From contig JAYKYS010000002.1 of assembly GCA_036924285.1 (NCBI GenBank), forward strand, positions 48,437,501 to 48,501,500: 64,000 nt of DNA, in the 5' to 3' direction. The position numbers and the translations under genes are program-made. Source of the stretch: Asterella californica (Eukaryota > Streptophyta > Marchantiopsida > Marchantiales > Aytoniaceae). The notes beneath the pieces are model-generated. The model did not search any database, was not told the DNA's origin, and was given only the letters and a program-made list of their open reading frames with translations. Positions within the stretch are counted from its first letter, which is position 1, and every line of letters starts with the position of its first letter. Shown piece after piece: positions 23,601 to 34,500 of this stretch.

Positions 23601-26600
23601 ACCTTAGTAACGAGTGGCGCTGTATCTCTCTTCAATGCGTGCCACCTTCTGCCGACTGTAGAAACCAGTAGGAGCCACCGATACATATACGTGGGGAGCA
23701 AAGAATGGGCATGGCGAGGGTGCCAAGAATGGCATGGTCACGGAGCAAGAATACTGCCAGCCAATCTTCGGACCCCGAATCATTCTTTATTTTAACATCT
23801 GGAGTGCTGAGAGTATCCGTCAGAAAATTCTTCAGTTGGAGACCATGATAATAGATGGGGATATGCTTTGTCAACTTGCATGGAGCGTATGAAGATAACA
23901 AGCAAGCAAACAAGAGTCCACCTTTTGGCCCAGAGGTGTAATTTGGCCCAAAGATGTAATACTTACTACTGTGTTTGTCTTTTTGTTTTCTTTGTGCTGA
24001 TGAGAGCGGCCGTTGCTGGCCCAGAAGAGTAGCGGAATAGCGCGAGTCTGCCTTCACTTCTTCACTTCTTCACTTCTTTATTGTGTATTCATAACTTAAG
24101 TCTTATACGGCAGGCCCTGCATAGGATCCGTCAATCCCTTGAAAGAAGTTACATTACTTCATTCCGTTTCGTTTAAGAACTTCATCATTCATTTACATGA
24201 TGCACAAACACAAGTCGTGGAGCTATGAGTTATTATACTAGGTTTTTGAATCTTGTCTAGTTTTCGAATAATTAACAAACATAAGTCGTGGAGTTTCAAC
24301 CACGACAATGAATTTTCTAATCGTTTCTGTTTTGAGAAGTTAGCACTCCATCTAAATGCTTTTGATTACAATACCCCGGAAACTTTCCTCATAATCATCG
24401 TCTTCTTTCGTACACAAGTCTGTAATAACTTGATGGTACTGTTAGATTGTAAGTTATACAGCACCGAGAATTCGATACACTTGAAATCGGTCCAACAGTC
24501 ACATCATTATATAATCAACAATCATTCCACTTATAATGAACGTGAAAGCTTATTCCGTGGATCCAACTTTTGACAAAAGTCCTTGGTAATGAATTACACG
24601 GACTTTTGGGCTTTTGTGATTATACCTTTCGGGCCTGGTACGTGCGAAGTACCCGAGAATACTGAGGTGGTTGCAAAAAGTAAAGCATCCAAGAAATAGA
24701 GATCGAAGAATGAGGTTTTAGGTTACCGACTCCTCCGCAAGTTGCCTCGACCGAACCCTGCAGGAATCGAGTTACACACTCATCCTGTATCCATGCACCT
24801 GGGAAAAGTCACAATGCCACATACGTGAACGAATGCAAACAAATCCATGCACCACGAAAGAAAGTTGCAATGATATGAACCTTCACTCATTAGGTGTCTG
24901 AGAATATCCACTGTAACAGAAACGGGGGATAAGTTTCAGTCAAACATTCACTCATGCAGAGCGCAACTTGGTCTACTCGGGATGTGCTTCACTCGATGAG
25001 TTCCTGACGACAAAGTTGAAACAAACAATGTATTTGCCCTGCTTTATCCTCCAACAATGAAGAAAGCTCTAGTCACAGTAAAAGGGTAATAAGAAGAATG
25101 AATGCACTCCGGCACTCCGGACTCCTGGCTCCACGACCGTATCACTTAATCATGGACTCAAAACTGGGAGTGCCGTATCCAGAAGGAATGATGATGAGGG
25201 AAGGAGTTACCGAGTTTGAACTTTGAATCAGAAAAGACGCACTAACCTTCTTCGCATCTATGCCACCACTGCATACCCTAAATGTTAGTCTTGATACTCC
25301 CGCAAGAGCATCCTCACCGGTCTCGACAAACGCCATACTATTTTCGAATTGCATGTTTTCTCCCCATTTTATACCATAGGAAAATTTCCACCACTCACTC
25401 CAAAGTAACGCATAGCAAAATGATGGGTCATATTTGAACCATCATTTGACCTGAAGCTTTTCTTCGAACTCGACGGTTTCATTCAGTCTGTTTGCCTTCT
25501 CACGCATCATTTAGCGCATCTCTTAGCGTAGCGGTGGAGAACTGGTTACGAAAAGACCTTTTCGCCGCAATACTTTCCACACTATATTCAAATTTGCGCC
25601 AGAATATTGGGCGAGCCCGGTGGGGATGCTCTAAGTAGCATAATGGTGCGTTCACACGAGTATTCCATTCGGGGAGATCCGCATCGGGCTGAGGACAACC
25701 CGGCCAGAAATGAAATATCACAGATACGTCAAAACAACACGCGAACTACATTTCTCAAAGGCAGTTCACAAGTAAGTGATTTACGATATTTAGCTTAGTA
25801 TCTATAATCTGAAGTGTAGTTAGGATATGGTCACTCATTACTGGAGTGAGCCTGTAAAATTCAAGACTTCCTTGCATATTCGGTCTATGCCTGCCTAATC
25901 TAAAAGTGTAGTTAGGATATCTGAGATACGGAAATAAGAAAAGAGCAACCTCACTCTTTTGTTCTTTCAAATTTATACGTCTCACCGACTAGTTTATGAT
26001 CTGTTGACTCTCTATTTCTAATTTCCTCGTACTAATGTAGTACATGAGTAGCTCTTACCGCTTGCACGAGTGTAAAAATGCTTTGGCAGCAAAGCCTTCC
26101 CGAAGTTCCCGCCCTGTATCACAAGAAAGCCACAAGTGTAACGACTTTGTCGCACATCTCTGTCATTTTCTCCAGGCATAACTATTCTAGTAAGTCTGGA
26201 AAAATCTTATCTTACAAAGATTCAGCAACTGCAGTCATGACAGACAGGAAGAACAGCTCGTATTACAACCGCCCGCATTTCGAGTTCGAGAATCCATGCA
26301 TTCATGTTCGAGGAACTGAACGTGATGGCACTCACACACACACTCATCCGGAGAGTACTTGCATTACCGCAACGAGCAGTTGCATTCGGGGTCGAGAAAA
26401 GAAAACAGCCTTGCTTGAACCAGAAGGAACTCCTGAATATTGAAAAATCTGTTTTCTTAATTAAGTTGAACGCTTTGCTTTAAACAATTGGAGAAGTCCT
26501 CAGACCTTAGTTTTACAAGCCAAAGTTCGTGAGCACTATTATACTTTGGACTGGTGCTTTCTGTATAGTTAATAAACATTTTCAGTGATAGCTGGATCAT

Positions 26601-27000
26601 CCGTTCATAGAGGAGGAAAGTGACTCTATCACTTTAGGAGCTTCCTTCTCAATTGTACTCTCTCACATATGATGATGATGGAAACTCAAAGATGTGGTCG
26701 AGCTCTTTTACCTCTTATAGCAGAGTCCATCCTTTTAGGGACTTATTTTCAATGGTTGTACTCCACCACAATGACCACATGTGTGATGATGTGGGAAACT
26801 CAGAAACGTTTGCCTAACTGTTTTACCTGTTACAACAAGTTCCTACGATCCTATCAGAGTAAAGTCGTGATACGTTGTATCGAAGTGGATGATATGATTT
26901 CTACCAATGAAGAATTTTCACGAAGATAATTAATACCTCGTTGGAGATCTTCCGCATCCCGGGGAAACCGTGGGATGTGACTGAGAGCACACATAGCAGT
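23601..27000. other. Intergenic DNA with weak minus-strand frames
   Basis: Unrecognised minus-strand frames lie at 23,632-24,057 and 25,500-25,721. An ATG-initiated frame at 25,354-25,142 (70 codons) has a splice-donor-like GTTAGTG after DAKK. None has a known domain, and they may be decayed exons or chance. A short tandem CTTCACTT array lies at 24,053-24,078. Confidence 0.35.
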
Positions 27001-27433
27001 TGTTTGATACTCTCAGCTTATGATGGCTAAAGTGTTCTAGTTTTCCCCGTACCATATATACCGGCTGCACATGGAGACGGCCCTCTTAGACCTCGTCGTT
27101 ATGTATTTCAAGTGATCGCTCAAAACCATCGAGAGGACTGAGAAGGAAATGACGTACGACCAAGAGTTTCAGATCACGACCACCGCTATCAGATGGGACT
27201 CCACCAAGAGGAAATGAATGACAACAGCTATCTAGTATCAACTGAGTAGATACATGGAGCGGAGGCGAGGCAAGGCAACCTACGGGGAAACCAAGGAAAC
27301 ACGCGAAGGAGATAAGTGCAAGCCTCGCTGTCAAAGCTCGAATGGAGGATGGAAAAAAGCCTTTTAGTGAATGAGTTTAGGACTTAAAAGTACTGTCCTT
27401 TGATATCTTTAGATTAATCTGCACGGCGGATGC

Positions 27434-27765
27434 GTTCTACCTTTCAGACAAGGGTAGCGGGAACTTGGAACTCGGTTCTACCAGTCCAGAGGAATCAGGT
27501 TGTCGTAGATAAGCAGAGGAAGGATGTAACAGTTTGTAAAAGTTGTTCCAACGGATGAAGGATCGAACAAACCTCATACTCTTAGTGAGTCTAGAGGAGT
27601 TAAAAGGAACTGTGCTTGGAGTAATAACATAAATCTGCCCGGCAGATCTTTCCACCTTTCTGACAGCGATAGCGGAGTACCGTACTACAGGAGCTTCGAA
27701 TCCGTTCTGCTCCAGAGGAATCAGTTTGTCGTAGATAAGCAGAGGTAGGTTGTAACAGTTCTGTA
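27434..27765 (-). repeat. Diverged tandem duplication, about 220-bp period
   Basis: CCAGAGGAATCAG at 27486 recurs at 27712, each time followed by TTGTCGTAGATAAGCAGAGG and then a related tail. A paired upstream word (ACCTTTCAGACA / ACCTTTCTGACA) is also repeated. On the minus strand both copies read as LPLLIYD, then LIPL, so the duplicated unit may once have been coding. Confidence 0.65.
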
Positions 27766-28107
27766 AGAACCACTTTTTCCAACCTGATGAAGGAAAAGAT
27801 GAATCAAACCGCACGCCACACTTTGCTTGGATCCCTCAAAAGTCGGGTGCCATATAGGCCACGGACTTGGAAGAAACCTGTCACATCGCATCATACAGTA
27901 CAGCAAATGAGTTTCAAGATTCAAAACTGCCATATCGGACGAGGGCGGGGACCGGGGGAAGAAGCCCGTGTCTCTATGTTTGAAGTTTGAATGAGGCTCG
28001 TTCCTATCCACGACAGTCTCTACTAACTTTCGGGTGTCCGACAACCCTAGCAAACATCACATTTCCTGATCCTGCCCTTCCCTTCGGTTTCCGTGACGGT
28101 CATCAAC

Positions 28108-28131
28108 ACATATGTAGGCCTCTACATATGT
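28108..28131. repeat. 10-bp palindrome with 4-nt loop
   Basis: ACATATGTAG and CTACATATGT flank GCCT, just downstream of the minus-strand ORF that ends at 28,163. It could form a transcript hairpin. Confidence 0.7.
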
Positions 28132-28162
28132 AGGGCTCCAAAACTCCGCTCCGAGTAGGAGG

Positions 28163-28564
28163 TCAAGTCAGGCCCATATTCCTAAATTTGAGTTCATGTC
28201 GAGACAAGAGGTAAAGACATGCAAGTTCCGAAGCGGAATGTGACATGTTTGTCTTGGCGTCCTCTGGACATCTAAAATGAGGTATTATCGGGAACAGTTC
28301 GGAGCCGAACTGCCGAAGTGATACCCAGACAGAGCGGGGAAGATCTCGTCCTTCTGAACTGAACACGACTTGAAACTGCTGTAATGTGTCCACAAACAAT
28401 TGGCAGTCTGGGCTTCTCATGTCGAAACAAAAAGAAGTGTTTTCCACAAGCCGACTGTCAACTTCGACTACATGATGCGTAAAAGTGGTAATGGAGTCAA
28501 GGTTCGTTGATGGATAATCGACAGAACATTCGATACTTCTGGTAGTCCTGGTGGGGCAGGCCAT
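28163..28564 (-). CDS. Unrecognised 133-residue ORF
   Basis: An ATG-initiated minus-strand frame begins MACPTRTTRSIECSVDYPS and includes LFVDTLQQFQVVFSSEGRD. Its composition is balanced and protein-like, with no low-complexity run, signal peptide or membrane helix. It sits about 340 bp downstream of another unrecognised minus-strand ORF, in a block visibly less AT-rich than its surroundings. A second frame overlaps its start (28,497-28,808), which could indicate a frameshift. I cannot name a family. It could be a decayed exon, a transposon ORF or captured foreign DNA. Confidence 0.35.
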   Translation of the reverse strand: MACPTRTTRSIECSVDYPSTNLDSITTFTHHVVEVDSRLVENTSFCFDMRSPDCQLFVDTLQQFQVVFSSEGRDLPRSVWVSLRQFGSELFPIIPHFRCPEDAKTNMSHSASELACLYLLSRHELKFRNMGLT

Positions 28565-28902
28565 TCTTCAGAGCTTCGGCGGCGGAATCGGCGGTAACAA
28601 GAAATAGGGACTCGATGCAGAGTAAAGGCACTGTCACATGGTCGTCGCGAAGTGAGGGTTTTGACCTTCTGCGGCGCGAAAGACGTGAGAAACGTGGATG
28701 AACTTCCCGGCAGAAAGAACGCAAAACTTTTGCGACCGCCGCGAACTGACGTTTTCTGTTGTACGGATTTGGGCTACTTCTGCGTTGCTGCCGGTCTCCA
28801 CTTCTCACACACTGCTCATTATCTTCTCCGGGTTTTTCTCAAGGGCGTACTTTAAGTTCTGACCGAGAATTCTCGCCTTTATGAAACTTTGCGGTTATCC
28901 GT

Positions 28903-29600
28903 TTACTTACATAGCAGGTAGTGCTCAAAAAATGACCTGAGTGGAGAGGTCCCGACTCCCAATGCCTTGTGCTCGAGATTTGCTTTCCTGACTGAAACTG
29001 CTCGCCGCACGCATTCTCCCAAACGCTCCAAACTGTCGGTAAAGAAGAGCCCAGATTTTTCGGAACGAGGTTTAGTCATATACCCAGTGAAATCATACGA
29101 TGCCATAATATATGGGTCATGCTTCCATCCATTGACCTGCCGGACGTATAAAGTACTGTACTGAAAGTGCAAGGGACGTACAATACCGAAATACAGTTTC
29201 GCAAAGAAGGGTCCTCTCATCAGCCCTTTGGAAGGCTTCTGATTTCTGACAAGCATGGGGAGAACTGTGTGGGCTAGAATAAGTAGCTTTTCATGCAAAG
29301 GCGAATGTCAGACTGTAGTAACCTTCCACTCAACAGACTTCCGGCACAGGCCTTGAATGGCCCCAGTACCTTCTCCAGAGACTGCGCAAGTTTCCATCCG
29401 TTCTTTTTCGAACATTCATAGCGTAGGGGCTTTGCGGTGATCATGCCGCAACCGCAGTAAACAGTGCAGCCACTACAGGCCAAAAAGCACTGTTTCGAAA
29501 TTAAATTCCATTTAAATTTTAACTCCCCGGTATGAGTATAAAGGCAGGAGGGAATCATCCCCGGTACGGTAATCCGACAGTCTGAGTACAAGGGTCCGAC
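28903..29600 (-). pseudogene. Unrecognised Cys-rich ORF with one frameshift
   Basis: Two overlapping minus-strand frames (29,591-29,274 and 29,298-28,903) read as one protein of about 235 residues if a single frame change occurs in 29,274-29,298. The N-terminal part is cysteine-rich: CRITVPGMIPSC, then CFLACSGCTVYCGC, then YEC. This suggests a metal-binding or disulfide-linked fold. The C-terminal part contains LVRNQKPSKGLMRGPFFAK and FFTDSLERLGECVRRAVS. A near-start ATG lies at about 29,603 in a third frame. No family is recognised. The frameshift favours a pseudogene, but an unseen intron is possible. Confidence 0.4.
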
Positions 29601-29603
29601 ATT

Positions 29604-30388
29604 TTAACGTTTGCCGTCGACGGAGTTCTTTGGGAACTACTTTAGTCTGACCGTAAACTGCGTGTGATCATATCTGTCTGCGTTAAAAATCAACAAGTAA
29701 TTCCTAAATTCGAATAAAATTAAATGTATAACTAACACCCTATAGAGAAGAATTGATACAGGAATAAACCTTATATCGATTTATATGCTTATATGAGCGT
29801 GAGAACCCCTGTGGATATATGAAGCCCACAACGACCACGTCCTCACGTTGGGCAACTATGGTTACGAGCCATTTTTATGTATTTTCCATTTATTCTTATT
29901 ATGGTTACGAGCCATGAACCATCGCTCGTAATTACATATTCCCACTAGGATGGGCCCAGCCGCTTCAGCGTGGGTCAGGATCCTGCAAGTATGCGGCGAC
30001 TACGCGCTTAGAAGACGGGGAAACGCACAGTTCTGCAGGAACGTCTCCAAGGAACACGGCGGTCGGATGACCGCAAACATGGGCGATTGTGGTTGTTGGG
30101 GGTCACTTGTCTGGGAAGCTTTACGAGGGTGCAAGGTAAATCTTACAGCTGATCCCAACTTCCCCAAGAGTGATCGTGAAACTAAACCATAAAAGAAACT
30201 AGATACCACCCAACTGACCTGAGCTGATTGACTATAAACCAGCGTCCCAGTTTTTATGTGTGTGGAGTCTAGCGTGGTAACGGTGATGTCAGGCGGGATA
30301 AACTGCGTCAGCCAGAGGTTACGGTAATCGGTAAGGATTTGTAGCCCTCAACTTCCAAGTTCCAAACTGTCCGCTCCAGTACGCAGTG
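29604..30388. other. Intergenic DNA, nothing recognised
   Basis: Short frames occur on both strands at about 29,950-30,209, with no recognisable domain. A GGTTACGAGCCAT word appears twice (about 29,859 and 29,902). Confidence 0.45.
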
Positions 30389-30761
30389 AAGCATTTTGCT
30401 TGATAAGTCCCCAGTAACAGAGTTGAGTTTGATTGGCCCCTATTTATCAATTTATGTTTTGATCATACCCTTCACTGGGAGAAGTCTGTCTTATCAGTCA
30501 TCATCCTATGTTAAAGTTTATTATTATAGGAACGCATGAAATTCATAGAGAACTCTAGGAAGAAAATATGACCCATGTCATTTGTATCATCAATTTCTAA
30601 TATTTCTCAGAAATACGAACTCAAAAATACAAACTGACAAGTCAAAATGACAGACATAACCGCTAATTGCCAGTCAAGGGTCTCATCAAGACATAATTCA
30701 ATAAGAGAGGTCTCATCAAGCTCTACTTTCGTATTGGGGGACTGATCAAGCATCCCATGAA
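30389..30761. mobile_element. Phased-TIR MITE, copy 3 (diverged)
   Basis: Left-arm motifs start at 30399, 30428 and 30458, for example CTTGATAAGTCCCC and TTTGATCATACCC. Right-arm motifs of the altered form GTCTCATCAAG and GACTGATCAAG end at 30690, 30720 and 30750. The 29-30 bp spacing is preserved although the motif has changed from TATGATCAAG to TCTCATCAAG. No target duplication is clear. Confidence 0.65.
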
Positions 30762-31204
30762 GAAGAGAGAGAGTTTGGTCATAAATTAAAATCCTGCATA
30801 TTATAACTCTCCTTGTGAAAAGATGTATATTATATGCACTGGAGCCACTCTTGTAAGTCTTCTTGGTGTATAACTTGTAAACTCCATAGGATACTTTTGA
30901 AGTAATCCAAATTCAAATGTCAAACACGAGAACTGCCCTTGGTTCCATGTTTTCACCAAGTTTCCACATCTTTTCCTGGGACTGGAAGAGCATTACCTGT
31001 AATTGAGCGTGCTACCCTCTTCCAACTTGGAAGAGGTTAAATATCAATATGCACCCCCATTACTAGAGGGCTAAATCTTTCTTTCTTATGCTATTATTTT
31101 ATTAGGCCCCATGCTTTAGTTCCATGCAGTATGTTCCGCTCTAGGTTAAGAGTCTTATTTGGGGATCGCATTCAACCTTACTTTAAAGTAAATCTTTCTT
31201 CACG

Positions 31205-31515
31205 TCCTTAGCCTTGTACAGTGAATTTCGTTTTCTATTATCAGAAAACGTATAAATATTATAAAATATATTATAGTAAGTTATTATATACAAATAAATA
31301 AATAAATAAATATTATATATTAACTAGTCTGGGAATAGCTAACCGATTTACATATAAACCATAAGCAGGCTGATGCATTGCTGAGGGTACAAATCCGAGA
31401 CAGTAATTCTTAATGTGAAGACATTAATTTATGATCTAACCCTTCTCGCCAGAAGTGTTAGAACATAAATTAATGTACATCTCATGTACAATTCTAAGTG
31501 TACAAGAGGTGAATA
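31205..31515 (+). repeat. Dispersed repeat R, copy 1
   Basis: Sequence from CTTGTACAGTGAA to GTGTACAAGAGGTGAA matches 61,210-61,503 with many substitutions. Shared landmarks are TTGTACAGTGAA, CAGAAAA, TATAA, a GAGGGTA/GAGGATA tract, ATGTACAYCTCATGTACA and GAGGTGAATA. It may be an LTR or MITE of about 300 bp. An AAAT microsatellite lies inside at about 31,290-31,312. Confidence 0.6.
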
Positions 31516-34500
31516 TCCTCTTCGTCATCCTTGTTCTTCTATGTAATAAATAGAATTCTTTTTTCTATACGTTACTGTTTACTAGATAATTTTAAGCTCA
31601 GGACATGGGTATAAAAGTATAGAACAGAATATTCTTTTCCAATATCGTTGAGATTGAAGAAAAGGTTCTCTCTTGCAGAGTCTTGCTCCAAGAATCACTG
31701 AGAATTTCAATGTAACCTCTCTCTATCAGTACTAAATACTTGGTTTAAAGTGAATCACAACTTATAAAGCTAATGAATAGCTTTGGTTTAATTCTTTATT
31801 TTGTATATTCCATGCTTGGATGAAGATTTTATGATCAGATTTATGTTTTGCTAACTGTTAATATTTCTAGGTTCTCTGAATGCAGACCTGCGCGCTTTCG
31901 GTTACCCGGAGTACTTGTACTCATACCAGGGGTTTAAGAAATCTGAGTCTCACTTGAGTACTCGTAACATTCTGACTAGAGTCAATGCAAAAAGAAGAAA
32001 CTATTATTTGTTAAAAGTGAGCAACAAAAAGGGCACTATATTCTACTGAATTCCATTCTGGTCTCTGTGGACAACCTTTTGTTGCAAGTTGGTTCACTTT
32101 TTCCCTTTTACTTTTATTCACTCGGGTGTGTATATTATATTCATTATATATTGGTGACCAAATCCAAGGAACCAGTATCTAAGGAAAACTTCATTGTAAA
32201 GTGCTTTCCTTCGGCTATAATAGAGCTTTGCATCTTTCCACCTTTTCTTTTCAGATCTAATTTCATAGCAGTGACCATAAGCACTCGAAATGTAATAAAA
32301 ACGAAAGCCCGTCTAATGATGGTTTTGTTTTTTAATACATCTTTACTTGAATTATAAATAATACCTTTTTCAACACCAGCAGATTTATCATGATATTCCA
32401 TCAAGATTTACATATTAATTAGATAACCCAAAATTATGTACCAAGCTACTCATTAGTGCAATTCAACGCGCAATTGTAAGTTTACATCTCAAAGTCTAAA
32501 CATGCATGCAAGTTAAACTTTGAGGAACTTTTGTTCGCTTGCGCCTATCGGAAAAAAATTAAGTGTTATGAGAAAATTATATACCAAGTTAGAAAAAAAT
32601 CATTAAATTTTATCAAAATTTTATCCTAAATATTAAGTGGACCGTTTGACAGTTGACCGTAAAGTTATAACTGGACTTGGAGATGCTGGAGGATCCAAAT
32701 ATAACCATAAGGGGAATGTGAAGAAACATAAAATCTGAAACTCATATCAGAAATGCTGCTCACAAACACATCATACTTTGCAGTTTTCAAATTTGTTTAT
32801 CTAACCCCCAAAGCAAGGGTCAGATAATAAATGAAATCTTTGCATATTCGGTTATTCCTTCTGATGGAGGAGGCAGCAAAATATGCAAGAAAGTTTCTAT
32901 GAGTTTCTAGTTCCTGGAAGTCTAAATATCATAATAATATGTTTTTACACTAAATAGCTTTAGCTCATTTTCGATATAGTGCTTCCTAGCATGTGCAATA
33001 ACCTTGCATCACCTGAAGTGAATTATCTTGTTGAGAATTCCCAAAGACCGGACACCTCCTTTTTTACTACATCCAGCAATTTTATATTTTATGTTAAAAG
33101 TCACAAATTATTTTCGAGCTAGTGGAATTTATAAGATATGTATGTTTAGACAATTATTGTACTCTCATTCCAAATTCTTGTGTAAAGTGTGTGTGAAAAA
33201 AATGGTGCGTGAACTGATACACCACTAGGGTTCATAGGTTCCAACATCCTCTTCTAGTATGAGAAAAATATACATATTACTTTTACTTATATGGAATATA
33301 CTTTAAATCCATTCACATGGTGAGGATTTTGCTGTCGTGTTTTACGTTCTGCGTTCACTTTCCATCCATCCAAGAGGACACCTGGTAAATGCAATTCTGT
33401 GTTTTGTGATTTGAAAATACAGTAAAACTTGTGATTATAAGACTCATGAAAGGATACGTCTATTTCTACATTTACAAAGTGGTTGACCATCAAGGTTCTC
33501 TTATATACTAGGTTAACTTTTCTATGAACTTGTTATTTATATCTACTCTATATAATATGAAATGGATAATAAATCTAGTTTTCTAAAATTATCAATATAC
33601 TGACCCATTCGATACAAAGAAAATATTCACAGTAAAAGCTGCACTTTTTGTTTTGCATTCTTTCGGATAGCATTTCGTTGAAATATTTTGACGATGACAC
33701 GCCACGAAATGCACACTCATCTACAATGTGAATGTATGTTCAATATACTGAGTGCTGAAAATTAGATATAAACCTGTAAGCTTCACACGTCAGATAGAGT
33801 TAAAGTGTGCAGAAAATGTAAAACAATTGATAGCGAAATTTTGATGTGCGTGAAAAATATAGAGATTTATACAAGAGACCAATTATGTCCATAGCCGTAA
33901 ATACTGTACAGACCATTTTTTCTCAATAATAGGGCCACTAGGGCCATTCAACTCTTTGCAGTAAAGGCTTTCAATAACTTCAGTAAAACTTTTACAGGTT
34001 TTTGCCGTTAATATTTACGTCAATGAACGTCCGCAGTCTTGTAAATGTGACTTTTTAGATAAAAGATTGAATCAAATGTCTAAAGACGTTCTGCAGTTCT
34101 TGACATGGTCTGAAATTCAAGCCTTACTTCTTTTACTTTAATTCCACGAATTTTGTATGAAGAGAGGTTTGAGTGTCCCCAACAGAGAGACACTAACTAT
34201 AAATTATAATATTGTTATATTAAAAGTTACGTGAACCTACTCAAACCATTTATCTTTAAAGTTTATTGAGGTAATAACCTGTGTGCGAGAAGACATCACG
34301 AAAATAATGTCCGCAAGAGACTATTATGTGTACCTTTCATACCTGGACATGAATTTTATAAAATAAGACGGTAAGACAACAAATTTAAGAAGAACCTCCG
34401 CTAATAACAACCAGGTACCCACTAAGCGAAATAAGAACTCGAAATAATGTGTAGTATTTCAAGAATTACTCAGAAGTAAATAATGTTTATATTCATAAAT

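Noticed and set aside
29274..29298. Programmed ribosomal frameshift in the Cys-rich ORF
   Set aside because: No classic slippery heptamer followed by a strong structure was seen. Decay or splicing explains it more simply.
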